From assembly GCA_947384285.1 (NCBI GenBank), contig CANDGI010000003.1, positions 79,745-143,744 of the forward strand: a stretch of DNA of 64,000 nt, given 5' to 3'. Source of the DNA: an uncultured Lachnospiraceae bacterium (GTDB lineage Bacteria; Bacillota; Clostridia; Lachnospirales; Lachnospiraceae). Positions 44,993 to 52,876 of the stretch are shown here, piece after piece (the stretch's first letter is position 1; every line of letters begins with the position of its first letter). Under the pieces are notes generated by a model. That model was not told the DNA's origin, ran no database searches, and saw only the letters and a program-made list of their open reading frames with translations. Both the position numbers and the translations under genes were made by a program.

Positions 44993-45916
44993 ATGAAAAA
45001 AATTATGTATTTTATTATTTTAACTGGATTTTTACTTTATATTTTAATATTTCCAGAAGAATCCGTCCATGCTGCCGCCTTGGGCCTGAATCTCTGGTAT
45101 GAAAAAATGCTGCCGACATTGCTGCCATTTTCCATCCTCTCCTACATATTGATTCAATCCGGCATCCTGGATGGATTCACCAAAGTGCTCCACCATCTGG
45201 TAAAACATATCTTTCCAGTCAGCAGCGCTGGCATTTATCCCCTGGCTGCCGGCCTGCTGTTCGGATTTCCCATGGGCAGCAAAATTACGGCGGATCTGGT
45301 AAATGCAGGAAAAATGTCACAGGAGGAAGGCAGACGCCTGTTTTGCGTCTGCAACAATATCAGCCCTATGTTCATCGGAAGCTTTATCCTGGGCGACTGC
45401 CTGCACAGGCCTGATTTAAAACTTCCAACTTATTTGATTTTGTACACTCCTCCCCTTATTTTGTATATGCTTCAGAACAGCCGCCGTTTTCCTGCACCGG
45501 AAATGGACACTCTTTCTCCAAAATTGAAAAAAACGACATCCATGAGCTTTCAAATCATAGATGCCGGCATTATGAACGGATTTGAGACATTAGCAAAACT
45601 GGGAGGGTACATTATTCTTTTTGCTATTTTCGCACAGATGACCATGCTGCTCCCCATTTCAAATCCCACTTTGAAATGCATACTCATCGGATTTACAGAA
45701 ATCACCAACGGTATTTCCTATACCGCCAGCCAGCAGATGGATTTCCAAACCACATATCCGCTGCTCATGGCATATACCGCCTTCGGAGGCCTCTCTGGAT
45801 TCGCCCAGACCGCTTCCATGGTCAAGGAAAGCAGATTTTCCATGGTTCCATATTTCCTGACAAAGCTGTTCCAAACAGCTTGTGCGTTTCTCCTTGCGCA
45901 TTATCTGGTCCGATAA
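44993..45916 (+). CDS. ylbJ: YlbJ-like sporulation membrane protein
   Basis: A 307-residue membrane protein with a Gate/nucleoside-recognition-like fold of eight or so segments. It begins MKKIMYFIILTGFLLYILIF and contains PTLLPFSILSYILIQSG and AAGLLFGFPMGSKITADLV, as in YlbJ, a protein needed for spore cortex formation in Bacillus. No good ribosome binding site is seen before the ATG. It is the only plus-strand gene between 1 and 56277 and faces the coiled-coil gene. In Bacillus ylbJ lies next to coaD and rsmD on the same strand; here coaD and rsmD are adjacent but opposite. Confidence 0.88.
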   Translation: MKKIMYFIILTGFLLYILIFPEESVHAAALGLNLWYEKMLPTLLPFSILSYILIQSGILDGFTKVLHHLVKHIFPVSSAGIYPLAAGLLFGFPMGSKITADLVNAGKMSQEEGRRLFCVCNNISPMFIGSFILGDCLHRPDLKLPTYLILYTPPLILYMLQNSRRFPAPEMDTLSPKLKKTTSMSFQIIDAGIMNGFETLAKLGGYIILFAIFAQMTMLLPISNPTLKCILIGFTEITNGISYTASQQMDFQTTYPLLMAYTAFGGLSGFAQTASMVKESRFSMVPYFLTKLFQTACAFLLAHYLVR

Positions 45917-45950
45917 ACAACCTACAATCCCTGCGCTGCCTTCTGCCAGG

Positions 45951-46565
45951 TTATATTTCTGTCACCTGAAGCTTCTGAGGGGCAGCGCCCGTCTCCCGTC
46001 TTGCCGGATCATCCTCCAAATCCTCCCCCTCTGGCGACAGCTCCACACGGTTGGCATTGACCACATCATAACAGCCCTGCAGGGAGCTGAGGAGATTCTC
46101 TGTCCGGGCTTTGGTGGTCTCCATGGCATGTCCGATAATATCCTCAAGGCTTTTCAACACATTATCTGTATACTGGATGGCTCCCATGCGGATATTATTT
46201 GCGTCATTGGTGGCGTTGTCCAGAATCTCCTGAGCCTGGTTGGTAGCAATCAATACCACCTCATTTGCCTGGGCATATGCCTGCTGCATAATCTGGTGCT
46301 CGCTGACCAGCTCCGTAGTCTGTACCTCTGCCTGGGCAATGATAGCGTCCGCCCTGGCCTGGGCATCCGCTAAAATTGCTTCCTTGTTGCTAATCATTTT
46401 CTGGTAACGCTTAATCTCGTCCGGGGTCTTGCGCCTAAGCTCTGACAGTAAATCTTCCAGCTCATCTTTATTTACCATAATCATTGTATTGGAAAGAGGC
46501 TTGTATTTACAGCTTTCAATATAATCTTCTATTTCATCAATAATCTGCTCAATCCTGCTATTCAT
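45951..46565 (-). CDS. Coiled-coil (V-ATPase subunit H/DivIVA-like) protein
   Basis: A 204-residue protein with long amphipathic helices and no globular domain recognised. A central alanine/glutamine-rich coiled coil (residues 60-150) contains ADAIIAQAEVQTTELVSEHQ and EVVLIATNQAQEILDNATND. The C-terminal 50 residues are acidic and disordered. Clostridial relatives are annotated as ATPase subunit or DivIVA-like, which is uninformative. Its position after coaD suggests it may be a cell-division or sporulation scaffold, but this is guesswork. Confidence 0.7.
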   Translation of the reverse strand: MNSRIEQIIDEIEDYIESCKYKPLSNTMIMVNKDELEDLLSELRRKTPDEIKRYQKMISNKEAILADAQARADAIIAQAEVQTTELVSEHQIMQQAYAQANEVVLIATNQAQEILDNATNDANNIRMGAIQYTDNVLKSLEDIIGHAMETTKARTENLLSSLQGCYDVVNANRVELSPEGEDLEDDPARRETGAAPQKLQVTEI

Positions 46566-46585
46566 ATATGTAACGCTCCTTATTT

Positions 46586-47062
46586 TCAGCTATATTTTGC
46601 ATAAATCCTATCTATAAGCTGCTCCGGCACAAAATGGGAAATATCCCCGCCATAAGAAGCAACCTCTTTGACAATCGTTGAGCTTAAATAGGCATATTCC
46701 AAGCTGGTGGTCAAAAACATCGTGTCGATATCCGAATTGATAATCCGGTTTGTCTGGGCAATCTGGAGTTCATATTCAAAATCCGTCACCGCCCGAAGCC
46801 CCCTGACAACAATGGAGGCATCCACTTCTTTGGCATAGTCAATCAAAAGCCCGTCAAAAGAAGTGATTCTGATATTGGGAATATGGCATGTAATCTCTTC
46901 TAACATACTAACACGTTCTTTTACAGAAAACAACGGATTTTTTGCACTATTAATCAAAATTGCCACTACCAGCTCATCCACAATCTTTGCAGAACGCTCA
47001 ATCATGTCAATGTGTCCAAAGGTTACCGGGTCAAAACTGCCCGGATAAATTGCTCTTCTCAT
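46586..47062 (-). CDS. coaD: Phosphopantetheine adenylyltransferase
   Basis: A 158-residue enzyme for the fourth step of CoA synthesis. [21 protein letters not shown] carries the T/HxGH nucleotidyl motif, and later [16 protein letters not shown] contains the adenylyltransferase K/R site. GGAGG six bases before the ATG at 47060-47062 sets the start; the longer frame to 47161 overlaps rsmD. Directly follows rsmD, as in Bacillus. Confidence 0.96.
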   Translation of the reverse strand: MRRAIYPGSFDPVTFGHIDMIERSAKIVDELVVAILINSAKNPLFSVKERVSMLEEITCHIPNIRITSFDGLLIDYAKEVDASIVVRGLRAVTDFEYELQIAQTNRIINSDIDTMFLTTSLEYAYLSSTIVKEVASYGGDISHFVPEQLIDRIYAKYS

Positions 47063-47078
47063 CTGGTACCTCCATTGC

Positions 47079-47633
47079 CTATTTCGTAAACCGAAAGAAT
47101 ACATGTTTATTTGTTTTATAGGCCTTTTCCCTTGTAATGGTAAATCCCAATTCCTCTGCATAAAGGAAATCTGTAGAAAGAGACGCCTCCGCTACAACCA
47201 AGGAATCCTCTGCCAGCAAGGATGATTCTGATAATGCTTTCAGCACTTCCTGTTCCAGCCCTTTTCCATAAGGAGGATCCATAAATACGATATCAAAAGG
47301 CTCCATTCCTCCCATCCGTCTTATGGCCAAGACGGCATCCTGCACAAAAAGCGTGCAGGAATCGGTAAATTTTGTAAACTGTATATTTGCCTCAATGCAG
47401 GCTGCCGCTTTTTTGCTGTTTTCCACAAATACGGCAGCCTTTGCGCCCCGGCTGACCGCCTCCAGCCCAATCTGCCCGCTTCCAGCAAACAAATCCAAGA
47501 ACCTGCAGCCTGGTATTTCAGGATGCAGTATATTAAAAAGCGTCTCCTTAATCCGGTCTGTGGTGGGCCTGCTTTCCATGCCAGGCGCTGTCTTTAATGG
47601 AAGGCTTCTGGCGCTTCCCGCTATAATCCTCAT
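47079..47633 (-). CDS. rsmD: 16S rRNA (guanine(966)-N2)-methyltransferase
   Basis: A 184-residue Rossmann methyltransferase. The SAM loop is [17 protein letters not shown] and the catalytic motif is [17 protein letters not shown] is the ribosome binding site. The sequence from the preceding cinA stop to this ATG is repeated in 42-bp units. Confidence 0.95.
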   Translation of the reverse strand: MRIIAGSARSLPLKTAPGMESRPTTDRIKETLFNILHPEIPGCRFLDLFAGSGQIGLEAVSRGAKAAVFVENSKKAAACIEANIQFTKFTDSCTLFVQDAVLAIRRMGGMEPFDIVFMDPPYGKGLEQEVLKALSESSLLAEDSLVVAEASLSTDFLYAEELGFTITREKAYKTNKHVFFRFTK

Positions 47634-47748
47634 CCTTTCACCTCATCTAAAATTATCTTTCCTGATAATCTTCATCCCTTCGTCTCTTCTAAAATTATCT
47701 TTCCTGATAATCCTCATCCCTTCGTCTCTTCTAAAATTATCTTCCGCA
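47623..47748. repeat. 42-bp tandem repeat joining the cinA end and rsmD start
   Basis: TCTAAAATTATC units begin at 47646, 47688 and 47730, an exact 42-base period. Each unit carries the end of cinA (GAAGAGACGAAGGGATGA on the minus strand) followed by ATGAGGATTAT, the rsmD start. The middle copies form a 24-codon frame (47643-47717) overlapping the cinA stop. Confidence 0.92.
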
Positions 47749-48961
47749 GGAATGTCAATGCATTTGCCACCGAATATTCCCTGATTTTGCTGCGGCTGCC
47801 GCTGTAGAGCCTTTTCTCGGTAAATACCTTGCCTTTGCAGTAACATCCCACATACACAAGGCCTACCGGCTTCTCCTTTGTGCCGCCTTCTGGCCCGGCA
47901 ATTCCAGTAACCGATACGCACAAATCCGCTCCGGCTGCCTTCGCTCCGCCTTCTGCCATCTCCGCTGCTGTCTGGGAGCTGACTGCCCCGTAAGCTTCCA
48001 GGGTTTCATGGGAGACGCCCAGCAGTTTTTCCTTTGCTTCGTTGGAATAGGTGATATAGCCTTCCTTAAAATAATCTGAGATTCCAGGCACATTCACCAG
48101 CCTTCCAGCCAAAAGCCCTCCAGTGCAGGACTCTGCCGTGGTAACGGTAAGTTTCCTTTCCTTTAAAAGCTCTGCTGCAGCCATCTCCAGGGTTACCTCA
48201 GGGTCGTCCGTATACACATGGTTACCAAACCGCTGCCTTAACTCTTCCTCCACCGGCTCAATCATGGCCAAGGCTTTCTTTTCATTCTCCGCTTTGGCCG
48301 TAATGCGCAGATGCACTTCCCCGGTTTTGGCATAGGGAGCCACCGTAGGATTCTTCTGCGCGCTCAGCAAATCAAGAATCTTTGTCTCAGCAGCGCTTTC
48401 TCCAATTCCGCACAGCTTCACCATTCTAGAACAAATCATTTCCGGCTGCAAATCCCGAAGATAGGGATAGACCTGCTCTTCAAACATAGGAACCAGTTCA
48501 TTCGGCGGCCCAGGAAGGAGAATCATGCGGGTGTCCCCGTCCTCCATGATTATTCCTGGCGCAGTGCCGTTGGAATTGTAGAGAACCGTGCTGCCCTCCG
48601 GCACCAGAGACTGTTTCCAATTGTTCTCGGTAATGGTGCGGCCTAATTTTGCCAGGCAGTCCTTAATTTCCTTCTTTGCCCTTTCGTCCTCCACAAGCTT
48701 CCTGCCCATAACCTCCGCCGCGGTTTCTTTGGTCAAATCGTCCTGGGTAGGCCCAAGGCCTCCGGAAAGGATAATCACATCGGAGCGTTCCTTTGCCGTG
48801 CGCAGCAAATGCTCTAACCTTCCGGCATTATCCCCTACCACGCTCTGATAGTACATAGACAATCCCAGCATGGCGCATTTTTCAGAAATAAACGCTGCGT
48901 TGGTGTTTACAATATTTCCCAAAAGCAGCTCCGTACCTACACAAATCAACTCTACTGTCAT
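47714..48961 (-). CDS. cinA: Competence/damage-inducible protein CinA
   Basis: A 415-residue CinA. The N-terminal MoaB/MogA-like domain (residues 1-170) has GTELLLGNIVNTNAAF and LSGGLGPTQDDLT, linked to NMN/ADP-ribose pyrophosphatase activity. The C-terminal domain (about 255-415) is the NMN amidohydrolase-like part, AESCTGGLLAGRLVNVPG. It is 13 bases after pgsA. Its last codons are copied in the 42-bp repeats. Confidence 0.95.
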   Translation of the reverse strand: MTVELICVGTELLLGNIVNTNAAFISEKCAMLGLSMYYQSVVGDNAGRLEHLLRTAKERSDVIILSGGLGPTQDDLTKETAAEVMGRKLVEDERAKKEIKDCLAKLGRTITENNWKQSLVPEGSTVLYNSNGTAPGIIMEDGDTRMILLPGPPNELVPMFEEQVYPYLRDLQPEMICSRMVKLCGIGESAAETKILDLLSAQKNPTVAPYAKTGEVHLRITAKAENEKKALAMIEPVEEELRQRFGNHVYTDDPEVTLEMAAAELLKERKLTVTTAESCTGGLLAGRLVNVPGISDYFKEGYITYSNEAKEKLLGVSHETLEAYGAVSSQTAAEMAEGGAKAAGADLCVSVTGIAGPEGGTKEKPVGLVYVGCYCKGKVFTEKRLYSGSRSKIREYSVANALTFLRKIILEETKG

Positions 48962-48974
48962 GATCCATCATCCT

Positions 48975-49517
48975 TTATTTTTGTTCTTTCAATACATCCT
49001 TATTTTTCACAATATAATCCGCCAAGGATACCAGTGTCAGTATCAGCGCAATATATGTAACAATGACTGCGCAGATCTGATACATTTCATTGTCATAATT
49101 CAGAATCAGCATGACTATCATAATCATCTGGAAGGTTGTCTTAAATTTCCCCCAATAGCTTGCCGCAATTACAATCCCATTGTCGGAAGCCACCAGCCGA
49201 AAGCCGCTGATAATAAATTCACGGCTGATGATAATAATGGAAATCCAGGCAGCCAGCCTTCCCTGGGCTGTCAGGCAGATTAATGCAGATGCTACTAGCA
49301 GTTTATCAGCTAAGGGATCCATAAATTTCCCGAAATTTGTCACCAAATTATACTTTCTTGCAATTTTTCCATCCAAAAGGTCTGTGAGGCTGGCAATGAT
49401 AAAAAGAACCACGGAGGCATACATCCCCACATTTCCAAGGCCTGGAACCAGCATGCAGATTACAAAGGGCACAATCAAAATCATTCTTAAAATCGTTAAC
49501 TTGTTTGGTAAATTCAT
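48975..49517 (-). CDS. pgsA: CDP-diacylglycerol--glycerol-3-phosphate 3-phosphatidyltransferase
   Basis: A 180-residue membrane enzyme making phosphatidylglycerol phosphate. The CDP-alcohol phosphotransferase motif DLLDGKIARKYNLVTNFGK then FMDPLADKLL (D-x2-DG-x2-AR-x8-G-x3-D-x3-D) is complete, with four or so membrane segments. Its start overlaps rimO by four bases. Confidence 0.95.
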   Translation of the reverse strand: MNLPNKLTILRMILIVPFVICMLVPGLGNVGMYASVVLFIIASLTDLLDGKIARKYNLVTNFGKFMDPLADKLLVASALICLTAQGRLAAWISIIIISREFIISGFRLVASDNGIVIAASYWGKFKTTFQMIMIVMLILNYDNEMYQICAVIVTYIALILTLVSLADYIVKNKDVLKEQK

Positions 49518-50839
49518 ACTATCATCTCTCCTATCAAATCATATTCATACGCTCCAGTTACTTTTACTTTCACAAAATCCCCTGTCATCAATGTTTCTTC
49601 TGTATTTACAAAAATATACCCATCGATTTCCGGCGCATCCCGGTAAGTTCTTCCCACATATGCATTGCCGCCGGCTACCTTGCCTTCAATCATAACCCAC
49701 AGCTCTCTCCCCTTCATCTCCTCGTTCTTATCGAAAATGATTTCCTCCTGCAGCTCCATGATTTCTTCCTGCCAGACAGATTTCTGGTATTCCTCAATCT
49801 GGCCTTCAAATTCCGCTGCCGGCGTTCCCTCCTCTGGGGAATAGGTAAATGCCCCCAGACGGTCAAACTCCATCTCGTTGAGAAAATACATCAATTCTTC
49901 ATGCATTTCCTGGGTTTCTCCTGGAAAACCGCAAATTAATGTGGTGCGCAGCGTAAGGTCCGGCAGTTCCTTTTTCAGGCGCCTAAGCTTCTCCATCAAT
50001 TCTTCTTTTGTGGTGCGCCGTCCCATCCGCCTTAAAATCTCATTGTTAATATGCTGAATGGGTATATCAAGATAATGGCACACCTTCTTGTTTTTCTGCA
50101 TAGACCAAATCAGCCCATCATATATTTCCTCTGGATAACAGTACATAATGCGTATCCACTGGATGCCAGGAATTTTTTCCAGCTCATCCAGCAGCTTGTG
50201 GAGAGATTTCTCCCCATACAAATCCACCCCATAGAGAGTCGTTTCCTGCGCCACCAGAATCAGTTCTTTGACCCCCTGGCTGGCAAGCTCCCCAGCCTGC
50301 GCCAGCAGCTCCTCCATTGGCACACTCCGGTATCTCCCCCGGATATGGGGGATTATGCAGTAGGTGCAGTTTTTATTGCAGCCTTCGGCAATCTTCAGAT
50401 GGGCATAATGCCCGCCTGTGGTCAGGGAACGCTTGGCGGTAAGGTCTGGCAGCCCTTCCAGGGGATTGTAACGCTCATAGCTTTTCCCTGCCATCACTTC
50501 TTCTAACGCCGCTGCAATTTCCTGATAGGAATTCGTGCCAAGGACAGCATCTACCTGGGGAATCTCCTTGATAATCTCATTCCGGTACCGTTCCCCCAGG
50601 CATCCGGTTACAATCAAGGCCTTGCAGCTTCCCGCATCCTTGTAATCCGCCATCTCCAAAATCGCATTGATGCTTTCTTCCTTTGCATCATTGATAAAAC
50701 AACAGCTATTGATGATAATAGCTTCCGCTTCCTGTTCTTCATTGGTAAACGTGTGCCCGGCTTCCCGAAGGGTTCCTATCATAAATTCCGTATCCACCAG
50801 ATTCTTATCACATCCCAGTGAAACAAATAAAATGTTCAT
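49514..50839 (-). CDS. rimO: Ribosomal protein S12 methylthiotransferase
   Basis: A 441-residue radical SAM methylthiotransferase. The N-terminal UPF0004 domain has SLGCDKNLVDTE and further cluster cysteines; the radical SAM motif is EGCNKNCTYCIIPHIRGRY (about residue 148). A C-terminal TRAM domain begins near residue 375. GGAG five bases before the ATG at 50837-50839 sets the start. The domain set fits RimO rather than MiaB. Confidence 0.94.
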   Translation of the reverse strand: MNILFVSLGCDKNLVDTEFMIGTLREAGHTFTNEEQEAEAIIINSCCFINDAKEESINAILEMADYKDAGSCKALIVTGCLGERYRNEIIKEIPQVDAVLGTNSYQEIAAALEEVMAGKSYERYNPLEGLPDLTAKRSLTTGGHYAHLKIAEGCNKNCTYCIIPHIRGRYRSVPMEELLAQAGELASQGVKELILVAQETTLYGVDLYGEKSLHKLLDELEKIPGIQWIRIMYCYPEEIYDGLIWSMQKNKKVCHYLDIPIQHINNEILRRMGRRTTKEELMEKLRRLKKELPDLTLRTTLICGFPGETQEMHEELMYFLNEMEFDRLGAFTYSPEEGTPAAEFEGQIEEYQKSVWQEEIMELQEEIIFDKNEEMKGRELWVMIEGKVAGGNAYVGRTYRDAPEIDGYIFVNTEETLMTGDFVKVKVTGAYEYDLIGEMIV

Positions 50840-50928
50840 GCATTCTCCTCTATTGCTGTATGCAAAGATTACCACATTGCTTTGCTGCCTGCAAAACAAT
50901 GTGGTAAATATTCACATACCAAGCTTTT

Positions 50929-51264
50929 TCAGATTTCAGTATCTTCCTTCAAGTCCTCTTGTGTAGTTTCTTCCGAAATTTCTTCTGAAATCTCTTCCAA
51001 AATTTCCTCTGAAATTTCTTCTGGAGCCTCTTCTTCTCCTACGATTTTCACCTTGCTGCTGTACAATTCTTCCACTGCAATGGAAAAAGGCTTTTTATTC
51101 GAGGTATTATCAATCAAAGGCTCCTCGCCTCCAATAATCTGCCTTGCCCTTTTTGCCGTTGCAAGCACAATAGAGTACCGGCTGTTTACCACCGGCTCCT
51201 CGCCAATTTCCACATCGCTGTTTACCACCTTCATTAAATCTGTATAAGACGGATGAAGCATCAT
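50929..51264 (-). CDS. rpoZ: RNA polymerase omega subunit with acidic repeat tail
   Basis: A 111-residue omega subunit. The core (residues 1-75) has HPSYTDLMKVVNS, NSRYSIVLATAKRARQI and KPFSIAVEELYSSKV. The remaining residues form a Glu-rich tail of EEIS-like units (EEISEEILEEISEEISEETT) encoded by a 12-base repeat, so the C-terminus is much more acidic than in most relatives. AAGGAG ten bases before the ATG gives the start at 51264 or 51261. Follows gmk. Confidence 0.92.
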   Translation of the reverse strand: MMLHPSYTDLMKVVNSDVEIGEEPVVNSRYSIVLATAKRARQIIGGEEPLIDNTSNKKPFSIAVEELYSSKVKIVGEEEAPEEISEEILEEISEEISEETTQEDLKEDTEI

Positions 51265-51269
51265 AATTA

Positions 51270-51908
51270 TCATTCTCCTTTCGCAAAGCATTGCAGTTCT
51301 GCTTTGATTGTCTCAATAAATGTATGGTTCCTCGCCACACGGTCATGTTCATTCTGTATCATCGTGTGCACCTTCTGCACAGCTTCCTCCAAATCGCCAT
51401 TCACCACAAGATAATCGTAATCCTCCACGCCCTGGGCTTCCTGCCATGCACGGCTTAAACGGGAATCGATTACGCTTTCCTCCTCTGTGCCCCTTCCAGC
51501 CAGCCGGCGCTTGAGTTCTTTGGCGCTGGGAGGCGTTACAAACAGCAGCAAAGTGTCTGGATGGGCTTTTTTTACTTTCAGCGCGCCCTGAATCTCTATT
51601 TCGAGAATCACATCTTTCCCCGTCTCTAACTGCTGCTGCACATAGCTTTTCGGCGTTCCGTAATAGTGATCGACGTACTGCGCATATTCCAGCAGCGCGC
51701 CGCTTTCTATCATATCCTTAAATTCTTTTTCTGACAAGAAGAAATATTCTTTCCCATGGACTTCTCCCGGCCTTGGGCTCCTGGTAGTAGCCGAAATGCT
51801 CAAGGCGTAGGTGTCTGGATATTCCTTCATCAGCTGGTTCATAATGGTTCCTTTTCCAGCGCCGGAAAAACCTGATACCACAATCAAAATACCCTTTTTT
51901 TTATTCAT
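51270..51908 (-). CDS. gmk: Guanylate kinase
   Basis: A 212-residue kinase, GMP to GDP. The P-loop is VVSGFSGAGKGT and the GMP-binding region contains SATTRSPRPGEVHGKEYFF. AAGGA nine bases before the ATG at 51906-51908 fits. It lies between yicC and rpoZ, a conserved order in Firmicutes, but the remA gene usual between yicC and gmk is absent. Confidence 0.96.
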   Translation of the reverse strand: MNKKKGILIVVSGFSGAGKGTIMNQLMKEYPDTYALSISATTRSPRPGEVHGKEYFFLSEKEFKDMIESGALLEYAQYVDHYYGTPKSYVQQQLETGKDVILEIEIQGALKVKKAHPDTLLLFVTPPSAKELKRRLAGRGTEEESVIDSRLSRAWQEAQGVEDYDYLVVNGDLEEAVQKVHTMIQNEHDRVARNHTFIETIKAELQCFAKGE

Positions 51909-51943
51909 TGCTCTTATTCCTTTGCAAAAGGCCCGCCGCCTTT

Positions 51944-52822
51944 TCACTCAATATTCTGAATCTGCTCCCGTACTTTTTCAATATCTGTCTTCAGGTTGAT
52001 GGCGATATCGGAAACAGCCAGGTCATTTGCCTTTGAGAGAACCGTATTGGCTTCCCGGTTCATCTCCTGTGCAATAAAGTCCAGCTTCCTTCCTACGCTT
52101 CCGCCCTTAGACAGGGTTTCCCTTGTACTGCTGATATGGCTCTTTAAGCGGACGGTCTCTTCATCCGTACAGATTCTGTCAGCAAAAATGGTAACCTCTG
52201 TGACAATTCTGTTTTCATCTATCTGAGCATCAGGCAGGAGTTCCTTTACCTTATCTGTCAATTTCTGGCGGTACTCATCCAAAATCTCAGGGGAACGCTG
52301 TTCAATCTGTTCCACATACCTGGACATCTGCTCCAGCTTTCCAAGCAAATCCTTCTTTAACTGCTGGCCTTCCTGAAGACGTGTCTCGACAAATTGCTCT
52401 GCCGCCCCTGTTACTGCCTGCTCCAAAAGCTTCCAAACCTCTTCCTGGTTCACGGTCTGCGCTTCCATCGTCAAAACTTCTGGATATTTGGAAAGCTCAC
52501 TGGCGCTTAATTCCCCTGGCAGGGAAAAGGCATCCGCCATCTGGCGTATATATTTTACGTACTCTGCTGCCAAATCCTCATTGTATTTTAATATAATCTG
52601 ATTCTCCGTACAATCTTCATACGTAATGTAGGCATCTACTTTTCCTCTTTGAACATAATTTTTTAGAAGATTGCGGATATTGTTTTCAAAAAAATTCAGT
52701 TTCTTAGGCATCTTAATGGCCAAATCAAGATACCGGTGATTTACCGACTTTATCTCCACCGTAACCCTGTGGACCGAATCTGCAATTTCACAGCGTCCAA
52801 AGCCGGTCATGCTTTTTATCAT
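51944..52822 (-). CDS. yicC: YicC family protein (endoribonuclease-like)
   Basis: A 292-residue YicC protein: MIKSMTGFGRCE at the N-terminus, then SVNHRYLDLAIKMPK, and at the C-terminus KLDFIAQEMNREANTVLSKAND. The family is linked to RNA turnover in E. coli. It is 54 bases downstream of carB and 35 upstream of gmk. Confidence 0.93.
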   Translation of the reverse strand: MIKSMTGFGRCEIADSVHRVTVEIKSVNHRYLDLAIKMPKKLNFFENNIRNLLKNYVQRGKVDAYITYEDCTENQIILKYNEDLAAEYVKYIRQMADAFSLPGELSASELSKYPEVLTMEAQTVNQEEVWKLLEQAVTGAAEQFVETRLQEGQQLKKDLLGKLEQMSRYVEQIEQRSPEILDEYRQKLTDKVKELLPDAQIDENRIVTEVTIFADRICTDEETVRLKSHISSTRETLSKGGSVGRKLDFIAQEMNREANTVLSKANDLAVSDIAINLKTDIEKVREQIQNIE

Positions 52823-52876
52823 AAGAACCTCCTATATGCATAGATAGTTGTATTATAAAGCAATTTCCAGAATTAG

